Shown here: in pieces, positions 8,863 through 17,399 of the stretch
How positions within the stretch are numbered: the first letter of the stretch is position 1
Layout of the letters: the number at the start of each line of letters is the position of its first letter
Origin: Gammaproteobacteria bacterium
GTDB lineage: Bacteria > Pseudomonadota > Gammaproteobacteria > Pseudomonadales > Cellvibrionaceae
NCBI GenBank assembly: GCA_025362015.1
Contig: JANYIO010000204.1
Coordinates: 1 to 38,188 of the forward strand
Length of the DNA: 38,188 nucleotides
Direction of reading: 5' to 3'
Translations under genes and position numbers: made by a program
Notes under the pieces: model-generated
Told to the model about the DNA's origin: nothing
Seen by the model: only the letters and a program-made list of their open reading frames with translations
Databases searched by the model: none

Positions 8863-11157
8863 ATGAATCTGCGCACATCATTCACATCGATACGCTCAAA
8901 CCTTGCGTCGTCCATTTTCCTTATCGCCGGCCTCACTGCCTGCGGTGCATCCTCAACCCAAGCCGCCAGCAGCACATTGGTGCCGACAAGTTACACAACC
9001 ACGGCCGGTAGCGACGGCGGACAAGCAGTTGCTACCTCTATCGCCATCCAGGACTTAACCGGCTCGCAAGACAGCTGGAGCAAATATGTAGAGTTCGGCC
9101 CCAATGGTTCGCAAAAATATGACGGATACCAATCATTTACCTTACCAACATCCATAACACCCGCAAGCATTACGAGTATTCAGGTCAAGGTGAATTACCG
9201 CGGCCCAGACAGCGTCACCCAAATTTGGACATGGAAAATTTACGATTGGACAACCAACTCTTACATGACCGTTGGAACCAACGCGACCGCGCCGAGCTGG
9301 GGAAATTGGACAGTATTAAATTTTAACGTGAACGGATCACTCGCCAATTACGTACGCAACAGCGATGGCAAAATCCGGATTGGTTTGTCTGCAAATAATA
9401 CGGCTGATTCAGCGGATATCGATTACGAAGCATTGATTGTAAACAGCGGAACCGGAACAATTTCTTCAAACGCTTCTTCAAGCTCTTCTTCAAGCTCTTC
9501 TTTAATTGCATCCAGCAAATCCAGCGCTATAAGTTCTGTAGTCGCGAGCTCGAGCAAAGCGAGTGTTGTGAACTCTTCAGTTGCCAACTCTGTAGTTAAA
9601 AGTTCTGTAGTTGCCAGTTCTGTAGTTGCTAGCTCTATGGTAGCAAGTTCCGTGGCTGCAAGCTCAGTACTCAGCTCAAGCAAATCGAGTGTTGCCAGCT
9701 CAGCTGCATCCAGCAATCCACAACTAGGTGGCAATTATTATGTTGCACCAATCGGTAGCGATTCAAATAATGGCAGCCTGAGTTCGCCCTGGAAAACAAT
9801 TCAATATGCAGCAACTAAAGCGATGGCTGGCGATACCGTTAATGTTCGCGCTGGTACTTATGCTGAAACAGTAACCATCACTCGCTCAGGTGCAGCAGGA
9901 GCAGGCCAACGTATTATTTTCCGCAATTATGCCGGCGAACATCCAGTGATTGATGCAGCAGGGAAATCTGTTAACAATGGTCAAAGCGGCGTGATTACCT
10001 TAACCGATGTAAGTTACGTAACTGTCGATGGTTTTGAAGCTAAAAATTTAACATCAAATAGCACTGCAAATGTTCCTGTCGGAATTTTCCTTACCGGTGC
10101 AGGCAGTTATGTTGAAATTCTCAACAATCATATTCACGACATTAAAACTTCAGCAAGCGGTTGCAGTGCCAACGCGCTTGGCCTTGCCGTCTACGGAAAC
10201 AAAGCACCTGCCTCAATCAACAATTTAACAATCAGTGGCAACGAGCTTGATCATTTAACATTGGGTTGCAGTGAATCTATGTCGATCAACGGCAACGTGC
10301 AATATTGGAAAGTGACTAATAATATTGTTCACGACAATAACAATATTGGTATCGATGCAATTGGTTTTGAAAATACCTCAAGCGGAACCTACGATCAAGC
10401 ACGCGATGGTTTAATCAGTGGTAACACTGTTTACAACATTACCTCATACGGCAATCCTGCTTACGGAAATGAATACGCGGCAGATGGTATTTATGTAGAT
10501 GGCGGAACCCGCATAGTGATCGAAAATAATATTATTCATCACACAGATTTTGGTATCGAATTGGCGAGCGAGCACAGCGGAAAATCTACCAGTTACATTA
10601 CCGCGCGCAACAATTTGGTGTGGAATAATAATGCAGCGGGTATCACCATCGGTGGTTATGCAGCAACAACCGGTTCAACGGATTTCTGCGCCGTCGTTAA
10701 CAATACCTTTTTGTTTAACGACAGCAAAAATACCGGCGCGGGTGAATTCCAAATCCAATTCTATGCAAACAACAACGTCGTGAAAAATAATATTTTCTAC
10801 GCAAGCTCACAAGGCGTGTTAATAAATAGTTTAAACAACTCTTCAGCAAACCCTGCCGATGTTGATTACAACATTTACTACTCGTCGGTAGGAACTGGCA
10901 ACGCACAATTTACCTGGAAAGGTACAAACTATAACGGCTTCGCCGCTTATTGGGCAGCAACAGGTAAAGACGCACGCTCACAATTTATTGATCCGAAACT
11001 TATCAGCACTACAACACCGGATCTTAAAGTGTCAGCGAGCTCCCCTGCCATTAATGCTGGTTTGACACTGGACGCTTCGGTTATCGGCACAGTAGATTTT
11101 GCAAAAAACCCACGAGTACAAGGTAGCAATGTTGATGTAGGTGCTTACGAGCAATAA
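8863..11157 (+). CDS. Outer-surface lipoprotein: N-terminal beta-sandwich, Ser-rich linker and parallel beta-helix
   Basis: 764 residues. A lipobox LTAC with lipid-anchor Cys27 follows a hydrophobic signal. Residues about 40-195 are rich in Trp, Tyr and Asn and look like a carbohydrate-binding or adhesin beta-sandwich. Residues about 200-285 are a Ser/Ala/Val linker. From YYVAPIGSDSNNGS (about 291) the protein has a DUF1565-like start and a right-handed parallel beta-helix with recurring NN and GI turns, ending in VDVGAYEQ, a common terminus of such proteins. Helices of this type include polysaccharide lyases and epimerases, but I see no decisive catalytic motif. The ribosome site AGGAG is 5 bases upstream. 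It is divergent from, and perhaps co-regulated with, the sugar locus. Confidence 0.85.
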   Translation: MNLRTSFTSIRSNLASSIFLIAGLTACGASSTQAASSTLVPTSYTTTAGSDGGQAVATSIAIQDLTGSQDSWSKYVEFGPNGSQKYDGYQSFTLPTSITPASITSIQVKVNYRGPDSVTQIWTWKIYDWTTNSYMTVGTNATAPSWGNWTVLNFNVNGSLANYVRNSDGKIRIGLSANNTADSADIDYEALIVNSGTGTISSNASSSSSSSSSLIASSKSSAISSVVASSSKASVVNSSVANSVVKSSVVASSVVASSMVASSVAASSVLSSSKSSVASSAASSNPQLGGNYYVAPIGSDSNNGSLSSPWKTIQYAATKAMAGDTVNVRAGTYAETVTITRSGAAGAGQRIIFRNYAGEHPVIDAAGKSVNNGQSGVITLTDVSYVTVDGFEAKNLTSNSTANVPVGIFLTGAGSYVEILNNHIHDIKTSASGCSANALGLAVYGNKAPASINNLTISGNELDHLTLGCSESMSINGNVQYWKVTNNIVHDNNNIGIDAIGFENTSSGTYDQARDGLISGNTVYNITSYGNPAYGNEYAADGIYVDGGTRIVIENNIIHHTDFGIELASEHSGKSTSYITARNNLVWNNNAAGITIGGYAATTGSTDFCAVVNNTFLFNDSKNTGAGEFQIQFYANNNVVKNNIFYASSQGVLINSLNNSSANPADVDYNIYYSSVGTGNAQFTWKGTNYNGFAAYWAATGKDARSQFIDPKLISTTTPDLKVSASSPAINAGLTLDASVIGTVDFAKNPRVQGSNVDVGAYEQ
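9571..9660 (+). repeat. Six 15-base coding repeats in the Ser-rich linker
   Basis: Six tandem 15-base units encode NSSVA/NSVVK/SSVVA-type pentapeptides within the lipoprotein linker. Synonymous third-base changes (agt/agc, gcc/gct/gca) show the repeats are old or under codon drift. Preceding bases about 9465-9505 are a poly-Ser stretch built from tct/tca/agc codons. The number of units is likely variable between strains. Confidence 0.8.
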
Positions 11158-11200
11158 TGACTACTTTCAATAAATGCCTACATAAGTAAAAAGTTGTAGC

Positions 11201-11230
11201 GAAAAAGCCGGGATTGTTCCCGGCTTTTTC
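11201..11230 (+). terminator. Rho-independent terminator after the beta-helix lipoprotein
   Basis: A perfect 12-base stem (gaaaaagccggg / cccggctttttc) with a 6-base loop, 44 bases after the stop codon. The T run is inside the descending stem (CTTTTTC), so it may also work on the opposite strand. Confidence 0.85.
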
Positions 11231-11338
11231 GCTTTTAAGCCGGCCACAAAATGACATTATTCAGCGACACAATGTGCTGAAAGGTGGTGAATTAATTACG
11301 GGCAAATTACTTTCCAATCATCTGAATTTTCCAGTGCC

Positions 11339-11455
11339 ATGCGCTCTAAGGCAGATCGTCAAGGATCGGTATTTGTGAAGTGGTTTTCATCCATTGCAAT
11401 TTTAATGAGTTTGGCGTTACATTATTTAATTTGGCAACGAAAGCATAAACAGTGA
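11339..11455 (+). CDS. Possible 38-residue single-span membrane peptide or gene remnant
   Basis: An ATG-initiated frame encodes a short polar start, one convincing hydrophobic span (about residues 15-32, WFSSIAILMSLALHYLIW) and a basic end RKHKQ. This is the topology of a small inner-membrane protein. The frame stays open for about 16 codons upstream of the ATG, and no ribosome site is visible, so it could instead be the 3' end of a decayed gene. Confidence 0.3.
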   Translation: MRSKADRQGSVFVKWFSSIAILMSLALHYLIWQRKHKQ

Positions 11456-11613
11456 ACGTCAATAGCACCTAGAAGAGCAATACGGTTTTATTCTCACTAC
11501 CAAGCTCCAGCTTGGTAGTTTAAATTTCAAATTTACATTAATTGCTCAATGTATACATTTGCAAGCTGATAGCGGCCAGATTTAATAGGGGCAAAAAACA
11601 ATTATATTACGAT

Positions 11614-12165
11614 TCAAATTTCTGAAATTTCCGCCGAGTATTTATTATATTTGTGGAGAATTACCCAGGGCATTGCAATACCAGTAACAATTGTCATGAT
11701 GGTTTCTTTAATGCCGTAAAAATCAATGTACCCACCTACGACCATTAAAGTCATTGAGGCTATTTTTTGGAGCCACTGCCAATTTGAAATATTCATTTGT
11801 TGAGTATGTTCATAAGCATTACGGAATATTTCATGGTCTGTAATAAGTTGGGTACCATACCCTGCGGCCCACAGAATTAATGAGCACAGGATGAATTCAA
11901 AATAATAATTAATCTCCTTGTCTCGAATACTGTAAATACGGATGCTAATAATTGACGCAGCAATGGTAAGTGGTGCGTTCTCGATAAGTACCTTTTTAGC
12001 TGCTTCTTCAAATTTCATACCAAAAAATTGGCTGAAAATCATTCCTCCAAAGCTGCTAATCAAATAGATTGAAAGAGCGGCCAAAGAGTATGCTTTCTTT
12101 AGCTTAGCTGAGGCAGCAACATCGTTATTTGGTTTCTCTGGTTTAGCTTGAATTTTGTTCTTCAT
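11614..12165 (-). CDS. Hypothetical multi-span membrane protein
   Basis: 183 residues from the ATG at 12165, chosen because GGA lies 5 bases before it; an in-frame start at 12201 gives 12 more residues without a ribosome site. A basic, Lys/Pro-rich N-terminus is followed by about four hydrophobic segments (near residues 27-48, 60-75, 93-110 and 135-165). I do not recognise the family. It is AT-rich and flanked by a broken gene fragment, suggesting accessory DNA. Confidence 0.55.
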   Translation of the reverse strand: MKNKIQAKPEKPNNDVAASAKLKKAYSLAALSIYLISSFGGMIFSQFFGMKFEEAAKKVLIENAPLTIAASIISIRIYSIRDKEINYYFEFILCSLILWAAGYGTQLITDHEIFRNAYEHTQQMNISNWQWLQKIASMTLMVVGGYIDFYGIKETIMTIVTGIAMPWVILHKYNKYSAEISEI

Positions 12166-12595
12166 AGGAGTCCTAATTATATTATTTGAGTAAGGCAGCA
12201 AAGATGGGCCAATATCTATTGGTGGATCAGCCTACGATGTGAGCACTTGTTTTTCCAATAGTATAGGAGAGTTCCAGAATATTTCCCCACATTTTTGTAA
12301 AGATAGGTACTTGTGCCTATTCATTCAGTCTTGCATTTGTTTAACTAGTTCGTCGCAGATGTTACAGTCCAAGATCAATCCATATGCTCCCCAGACCTGC
12401 ACGCGGCATTGAGGGCAGATATCGGCAATTCTTGTTGATTCTTTTTAGTGTGCTTCGCTTTTTGAAATGAAGCAGAGTATTTGGAATTTCGTTCTTCTTT
12501 ATTTTCCTCCGTAAAAGCATTTTTCCAATTTAATATAAAAAGGGGTCTGTAAAAAGGGGCTGAGCTCTTTATAGTTTGCTATGACAGCCCCTAAA
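12166..12595. other. Gap with decayed accessory DNA
   Basis: No intact gene. It contains the SprT-like fragment listed separately and a near-duplicate aaaaaggggtctgt / aaaaaggggctgag at 12537-12564. The rest (12202-12320) shows nothing I can name. Confidence 0.5.
12325..12560 (-). pseudogene. Frameshifted remnant of a SprT-like zinc-ribbon protein
   Basis: A minus-strand frame from 12444 to a TGA at 12325 encodes a clean zinc ribbon, ICPQC ... VWGAYGLILDCNIC, with the two CxxC pairs 16 residues apart. This closely resembles the C-terminal ribbon of SprT-like (COG3091) proteins common on mobile elements (typically CPxCxxxVWGKPGLxxxCGxC). The stretch just upstream is open in a different frame and reads NSKYSASFQKAKHTKKNQ, the basic linker expected before the ribbon, so a frameshift near 12440 joins the halves. 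The HExxH metalloprotease domain is absent. Family assignment is from memory of the motif. Confidence 0.5.
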
Positions 12596-12871
12596 TCATC
12601 CTCGTTTAATGCGTACTACTTTCATCACTTCAAACGTTAGACCCGCGATAGCTTCCTGTTCGGGGTAATAGGTAATATTCACCCTCGCGCCTTTTAAACT
12701 TTGGTACTTGCCTTTGCGTTTGAATTTAAACGGTACATCACAACCCTCAACCATTACCGTATGCAAAATCCATTCATCTTTCTCCCGTTGCACATGCGAC
12801 ACAACTTTCAACAATTCGGAGTGATTGAGCTTGTTATTGTTTTCTATTAATTTTTTTGGATCTGATTGCAT
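12596..12871 (-). CDS. Small conserved hypothetical protein downstream of hflX
   Basis: 91 residues from an ATG at 12871. This start lies in the 34-base gap after hflX; the longer frame to 12931 runs back into hflX and was rejected. The protein is soluble, charged and probably compact (KGKYQSLKGARVNITYYPEQEAI split over two strands), with a basic end VVRIKRG. No family recognised. Close spacing suggests co-transcription with hflX. Confidence 0.6.
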   Translation of the reverse strand: MQSDPKKLIENNNKLNHSELLKVVSHVQREKDEWILHTVMVEGCDVPFKFKRKGKYQSLKGARVNITYYPEQEAIAGLTFEVMKVVRIKRG

Positions 12872-12905
12872 AATGAATATTCGCGAATTAACAGCTGAGG
12901 TGCAT

Positions 12906-14285
12906 TTATCTAGCCCGACCTGCGCAGGCATCGTCTGAAAGTTTACTCAGCCGAGTGACGACATCAAGCGTGGCGCGGAAGCGAAAAAATGCACCCGCCG
13001 CATCAGCGCGTTCTTCAATTACATCGCAGGAGGCAAAAATCTCGCCGCGCAATTCTTGTGCGGACCAGGGTAAAAAAATCTCGGATTCAATCAGATCTTT
13101 TTGAAAAAATTGCACAATCGTTTGATGCAACTTTTTTATATCATCGTCACGCTGTGCACTCAGCACAATACAACCGGGATAATTAACTTGCAGCTCTGCA
13201 GTACGCGCTTCTTGTGCGGCGGCATCACTCAGATAATCAATTTTATTGAACACCCGAATGCGCGGCACAGTATCGGCACCAATCTCGGCCAGGACTTTAT
13301 CGGTGACTTCTAACTGCGCCTCAAACCCCGGGTCGCCAGCGTCAATAACGTGCAACAACAGCGATGCGCTAAGAGCTTCATCCAAGGTTGACTTGAACGA
13401 GGCGACCAAACCGTGGGGTAAATTTTTGATAAAACCCACAGTGTCAGTCACTAATACCTTAGGCACACTTTCCGGGTACAAGGTGCGTACCGTAGTGTCC
13501 AGCGTGGCAAAGAGTTTATTGGCGACTAGCACGTCTTTACCGGTCAATGCGCGCATCAAAGTAGATTTGCCCGCATTGGTATAACCTACCAGTGCCACTT
13601 GGGCGAGCGCCGCTTGCCCCTGACGTTGTGCTCGTTGGGTTTCGCGGTCGGCCACCATCGCATCAATTTCTTTTTGCAGCTCGGCAATACGATCACGCAC
13701 CTTACGGCTATCCATTTCGCTGCGCGACTGACCCGAACCGCGCCCACCAGTACCGCTTCGCTGCCGCCCGGACGGACCTTCGCGCTTGGCCGCTTCACGC
13801 AAGCGCGGCGCCATATAGCTGAGGCGCGCAATTTCAACTTGTATCCTTGCGGCGTGTGACCTGGCGTTGCGATGAAAAATCTCGAGGATAACCACTGTGC
13901 GATCCATCACCTCGCAACCGACTTCATTCTCCAAATTAAGTGCTTGAGATGGGGAAATTTCATGGTCGACAAGAATAAACTCCACGGCATCACTCGCCGC
14001 TTCTGGATCAGCCTGCGACAACCTATCCGATTCATCTTGCTGCCCTTGCACAAATGCGCGTATCTCCTCCCGTTTACCGACGCCTACATACGCCGCCGAG
14101 TCGAAAGAGGCACGCTTTTGGGTAAATTGACCAACCACCTCTAACCCTAAGGTCTTTGCCAAGTCAGCCAATTCGGCCAACGACGAATTGAATTCAGTAT
14201 CGCTAACACCGTCTAAGTGTACGGCGACGATCAGCGCACGCGGAAGGCGTGTTTTTTCGGGGTTTAACATGGGGTAATTTCTCAT
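12906..14285 (-). CDS. hflX: HflX ribosome-splitting GTPase
   Basis: 459 residues. The N-terminal HflX domain has the YVGVGKREEI and DHEISPSQALNLE segments and the signature ARSHAARIQVEIARL. GTPase motifs are G1 GYTNAGKS (234-241), G3 DTVGF (281-285) and G4 NKID (347-350). HflX binds the 50S subunit and splits stalled ribosomes under heat or antibiotic stress. About 17 acidic residues are inserted near 82-99, between the glycine-rich and ILVDHE segments, where most HflX proteins are shorter. It is not next to hfq or hflKC as in the usual gammaproteobacterial order, so it may be a second copy. The start could instead be the Met at 14270; neither has a strong ribosome site. Confidence 0.92.
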   Translation of the reverse strand: MRNYPMLNPEKTRLPRALIVAVHLDGVSDTEFNSSLAELADLAKTLGLEVVGQFTQKRASFDSAAYVGVGKREEIRAFVQGQQDESDRLSQADPEAASDAVEFILVDHEISPSQALNLENEVGCEVMDRTVVILEIFHRNARSHAARIQVEIARLSYMAPRLREAAKREGPSGRQRSGTGGRGSGQSRSEMDSRKVRDRIAELQKEIDAMVADRETQRAQRQGQAALAQVALVGYTNAGKSTLMRALTGKDVLVANKLFATLDTTVRTLYPESVPKVLVTDTVGFIKNLPHGLVASFKSTLDEALSASLLLHVIDAGDPGFEAQLEVTDKVLAEIGADTVPRIRVFNKIDYLSDAAAQEARTAELQVNYPGCIVLSAQRDDDIKKLHQTIVQFFQKDLIESEIFLPWSAQELRGEIFASCDVIEERADAAGAFFRFRATLDVVTRLSKLSDDACAGRAR

Positions 14286-14485
14286 AGGATTGGGGCTGGG
14301 ACGTTTACAAATAGTGCCACACCAGCTGAAGTGTACACAACATCTTGGACGAGCACTTATCTGCTGAAGGAATGCCCTTTTTTAGCGTCGATGAAGATTA
14401 AGCAAAGTTCCGCAGACAATCGCGGGCTCGGCTAAGAACAGACATTCAGTGCAGTCAAAAATTAAGACCCTAGCGTCCTAATAGA

Positions 14486-14513
14486 AATCAATAGAGTCTG
14501 ACCCCCATTGATT
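14486..14513. repeat. Inverted repeat around a GAGTCTGACCCCC motif
   Basis: AATCAAT ... ATTGATT arms of 7 bases enclose agagtctgaccccc. GGGGTCAGACTC-type sequences often accompany remnants of REP-associated or IS200-like elements in gammaproteobacteria. A related aaaaaggggtctg sequence sits at 12537 in the opposite orientation, so the pair brackets hflX and its small partner. No transposase is present. Confidence 0.35.
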
Positions 14514-14527
14514 CCGTAGTTTACCTA

Positions 14528-15787
14528 TCAATTAACTTGTAGATCTCTGACAGTTCGACGATCTGTCGCGGCGGGGGCTGATAACACATTGTTTCGACGT
14601 TCAATAAAACTCCTGTTTTTTATTGTCAGCGTGAATGTAGTGGATCCATTGGCGGAATAAACGTTAATTGTTCCGCTATGAGAACGTGCAATTTCAGAAA
14701 CAATAAAAAGCCCAAGTCCGAGTCCTTCAGTCGATAAGCTGTTAGATGCTCGCCAGAATGCTTTGAATAAATTTTTAATAGTGTCTTGCGATAATGTTGG
14801 GCCACCGTTAGTAACGCTGAGATGGAATAAACCGTCGGAAGTTTTGGTAACAACGTTTATGGGTGTTGATGTGTCGCCATGGATTAACGCATTTTTTATA
14901 AGGTTCGATAATAATTGTCCTAGCCTGCCACGATCGCAGTAAAGATCCACATTTGCTTCTACATCAGCCACAATCGTGCGGCTTGGATAATCGATAAGAA
15001 GTTCCGAAATAACGTGATTGAATGTTTCGGAAAGATCATTTTCATAATTAAGTTGTACCGCTATACCACCGCCCATTTTTCCGCGCGTCAAATCTACAAC
15101 GTCATTTACGATACCTGAAATTCTATCAGCGCTGTTATGAATAAGTTGAATCATTGACGCAACTTTTGGCTCTATTTCTTTTTTTGTCTTCAGCATCTGC
15201 GTTGCAGTGAGTATTGCATTTAACGGATTACGAATGTCATGGCCAAGAACGGCAATAAATTGTTCCCGGAACTCAGCTGTTTCACGCTCATGCTTTAATG
15301 CCCGCTGTGTTTCAGCTAATGATTTTTCGCTGGCAAGTTGATGCGAAATAAGCTCTGCGAACATTTCCATACTGGAAACTGTTGCGGTATTGTTCAGATC
15401 TAAAGGCGCCAAATCCAGGCCGCATAAGGTTCCAAAAAATTCTCCATTTTTTTGCACGATAGGAATTGATATATAACTTTCAAAGCCATACATTTTGGGA
15501 ATAGGATGATCGCGAAAAACAGGGTCTTCACTCACGTTATTAATAATAATGGCATTTCCAGTGCCGCAGACTTTTTCGCAAAATGTCGTGCTTATATCCA
15601 ACTCAGCTCCTGGCGCCAAACCAAAATTAAGTTGATCTAATACAGCACAGGTTACCCATTTATCGCTGGTAACACGTGACACACATACGAATCGTAAACC
15701 GGTAATAGACGCAACAGCATCTAGTATCGTAGGAATTGTTTTCATGGACTGGATCATGGCAACATCTGCCATTAAATTACTTTCCAT
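14528..15787 (-). CDS. Soluble GAF-domain sensor histidine kinase
   Basis: 419 residues without membrane segments. A GAF domain covers about residues 15-155, with the FCGTG-like segment CEKVCGTGNAI and ISIPI strand. The dimerisation helix has phospho-acceptor His183 in VLGHDIRNPLN. The ATPase domain has an N box (LLSNLIKNALIHG) and G box (GLGLGLFIV). It therefore senses an intracellular ligand or redox state and phosphorylates an unknown response regulator; none is adjacent. Ribosome site GGAGAG precedes the ATG. The Cys residues in the GAF domain (70, 74, 122) could be redox-active, but this is speculation. Confidence 0.9.
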   Translation of the reverse strand: MESNLMADVAMIQSMKTIPTILDAVASITGLRFVCVSRVTSDKWVTCAVLDQLNFGLAPGAELDISTTFCEKVCGTGNAIIINNVSEDPVFRDHPIPKMYGFESYISIPIVQKNGEFFGTLCGLDLAPLDLNNTATVSSMEMFAELISHQLASEKSLAETQRALKHERETAEFREQFIAVLGHDIRNPLNAILTATQMLKTKKEIEPKVASMIQLIHNSADRISGIVNDVVDLTRGKMGGGIAVQLNYENDLSETFNHVISELLIDYPSRTIVADVEANVDLYCDRGRLGQLLSNLIKNALIHGDTSTPINVVTKTSDGLFHLSVTNGGPTLSQDTIKNLFKAFWRASNSLSTEGLGLGLFIVSEIARSHSGTINVYSANGSTTFTLTIKNRSFIERRNNVLSAPAATDRRTVRDLQVN

Positions 15788-16028
15788 TTTCTCTCCGAAA
15801 AAATTATCGCGAACTGGTGAAATAATGGATGACTATAATAGAGCATTATTGCAGGCGCTATGCCGTAATAGTGTTGCATAAAAGAGATTTGCAGATTAAT
15901 AAAATGCGAGAAGCACAGATTTGACGATGGAGCACACGTAAGGCTAACAGCCGTCAATCTAATAATCTCCAGCTAATTGTAACGGCTATAACAATAATGA
16001 TCGGAGACACGATCAGAGGATAGCGGAG

Positions 16029-16118
16029 ATGAATTTCACATGCAAGGTATGTATTGTTAGTTACTTCCTGGTTTTATTCATCTCTTTTGGGAGCTTACAC
16101 GTATATTGGTATATTTGA
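16029..16118 (+). CDS. Possible 29-residue hydrophobic small protein
   Basis: ATG at 16029 is preceded by GAGGA with an 8-base spacer. The peptide has a short N-terminus with two Cys (TCKVC) and one hydrophobic span ending in VYWYI. It is too short to judge by sequence alone and overlaps the minus-strand candidate at 16061. Confidence 0.25.
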   Translation: MNFTCKVCIVSYFLVLFISFGSLHVYWYI

Positions 16119-16303
16119 ATGCGCGGGTCGTCAATTTCTTCAAGATTGATATAAATGGTAGGCAAGAATACTAGGTTTTCGTTGATTGCCGTGATGGTCT
16201 GCACCAGAGCGAATTTTTCTGTGTTCCAAAAAAATGCAAATGCTCCTGCAATGAATAAGGTAAATGGCGCCACGCAAATCGAATTTATATACCCGCAAAA
16301 CAT
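16061..16303 (-). CDS. Possible small membrane protein of unknown function
   Basis: About 80 residues from an ATG at 16303 (a GTG at 16330 would add nine). One hydrophobic span (about residues 6-24, ICVAPFTLFIAGAFAFFW) is followed by a hydrophilic tail rich in Ile, Glu and Lys. No family recognised and no strong ribosome site. It lies upstream of the histidine kinase on the same strand. Confidence 0.3.
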   Translation of the reverse strand: MFCGYINSICVAPFTLFIAGAFAFFWNTEKFALVQTITAINENLVFLPTIYINLEEIDDPRIQIYQYTCKLPKEMNKTRK

Positions 16304-16383
16304 ATCCGCTAATACTTTTGGAGACGACACACTTCAATCAAAAATATGCACTTTTTCTCGATAGAAAGCACTTGCCTGGAGCT

Positions 16384-17280
16384 TTAGGAAAGTGGATTTT
16401 TTTCAAAATATTGAATGCAAAAATCTCTGAAGGATCTTACTAAGGGTGACAAATATCGGCTTGGAAAAATCGCTGAAACTTTTGTTGCGGAAAATGCCCA
16501 ATTTGGCAAGACTTCAATAAGTCGTCCGTCAGTTAAACCTGGCTGACAAATAAAACTGGGCACCTCTGAAATACCAAATCCATCTAAAATACCTTTCACT
16601 ACACCAGCATAATCATTGATGACTAACCGTGGTTCAGGTTGAATGCTTATTGATTCGTGATTGCATAATAACGTCCATTGCACTGGTTTACCCCAGCGAG
16701 AAAATGCTACCACCACATGAGCCAATACATCATTGGGATGAATAATATTAACGATGGAATTTAAATAGTGTGGCGTAGAAATTAAACGCGGGCGATGTGT
16801 TGATACAGTGGTAGCGATAAGACTACTGTCTTTGGGCTCGCCGACACGGAGCGATAAATCTACACCGTCCGCAATGTGATCGACGTATCTTTCGGTGACC
16901 AGGCAACTCACCGCAACGTTAGGATACAACTCTTGAAATGCCGTTATTAGCGGCAATATAACGATGTCCGACATGCTTGGCGGGATAGAAATGCGCAAGC
17001 GCCCCGAAATTTCTTTATATCGATCGGTAACTAACGCTGCTGCTGCCTCAAATTCCATAACGCCGCGCTGGCAACTTTCAAAATAATCTTGTCCTATTTG
17101 GGTCAAGCGTAATTGTCGCGTAGAACGTTCAAGCAACCGCACCCCCAAGTCTCGCTCCAGCGCTGCAACCTTACGGCTTACTGTTGAAACTGGCACGCCT
17201 TCCCGCGTTGCCGCTTTTGAAAAACTACCGCTTTCTACGACCTTAACAAACAAGACCACAGCATTTTTATCTACGGCCAT
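16384..17280 (-). CDS. LysR family transcriptional regulator
   Basis: 298 residues from the ATG at 17280, where the family normally begins (MAVDKNAVVLF). An upstream frame to 17358 would add an atypical 26-residue extension. The winged helix-turn-helix (about 14-58) reads SGSFSKAATREGVPVSTVSR, followed by an effector-binding domain. It belongs to the large CrgA/DsdC-like branch with the LLERSTRQLRLT segment. It is divergent from the SnoaL-like gene with 119 bases between starts, the usual arrangement for a LysR regulator and its target. Confidence 0.9.
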   Translation of the reverse strand: MAVDKNAVVLFVKVVESGSFSKAATREGVPVSTVSRKVAALERDLGVRLLERSTRQLRLTQIGQDYFESCQRGVMEFEAAAALVTDRYKEISGRLRISIPPSMSDIVILPLITAFQELYPNVAVSCLVTERYVDHIADGVDLSLRVGEPKDSSLIATTVSTHRPRLISTPHYLNSIVNIIHPNDVLAHVVVAFSRWGKPVQWTLLCNHESISIQPEPRLVINDYAGVVKGILDGFGISEVPSFICQPGLTDGRLIEVLPNWAFSATKVSAIFPSRYLSPLVRSFRDFCIQYFEKNPLS

Positions 17281-17399
17281 CCGGACTATCCCAAATTTGA
17301 GAAATTGATTTGAATAATCGCAGTCTATTCGAAGCATTTGGAAATAGATAGATTTCACAACGCGGGTCGGCCGCTAAATCACACTGAGGAAATCCTACA

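Larger units (their letters stand above)
11158..11613. other. Intergenic stretch with terminator, possible small ORF and a perfect hairpin
   Basis: Apart from the terminator, this gap holds a possible 38-codon ORF (11339-11455) and a perfect 10-base-stem, 4-base-loop hairpin at 11496-11519 (ACTACCAAGC / GCTTGGTAGT). The hairpin has no long T run in either direction, so it may be a weak terminator or a folded remnant. The composition is AT-rich and unlike the flanking conserved genes. Confidence 0.5.
15788..16383. other. Gap between histidine kinase and LysR gene with only weak coding signals
   Basis: Two weak candidates overlap on opposite strands here (16029-16118 plus and 16061-16303 minus); at most one is likely to be real. 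Bases 15788-16028 show no convincing coding frame, RNA or terminator. Confidence 0.45.

Noticed and set aside
9423-9734. Long antisense frame rich in Leu, Glu, Thr and Ala opposite the lipoprotein linker
   Set aside because: It mirrors the Ser/Ala/Val repeats of the real gene and has no ribosome site or homologous pattern. The Lys/Leu-rich antisense frame at 9323-9511 has the same origin.
13586-13859. Frames on both strands inside hflX, 76-86 codons
   Set aside because: They lie in the Gly/Arg-rich segment of hflX (GRQRSGTGGRGSGQS) and are composition artefacts.
15772-15957. Minus-strand frame of 61 codons upstream of the histidine kinase
   Set aside because: It overlaps the kinase start, lacks a ribosome site and reads like translated promoter DNA.
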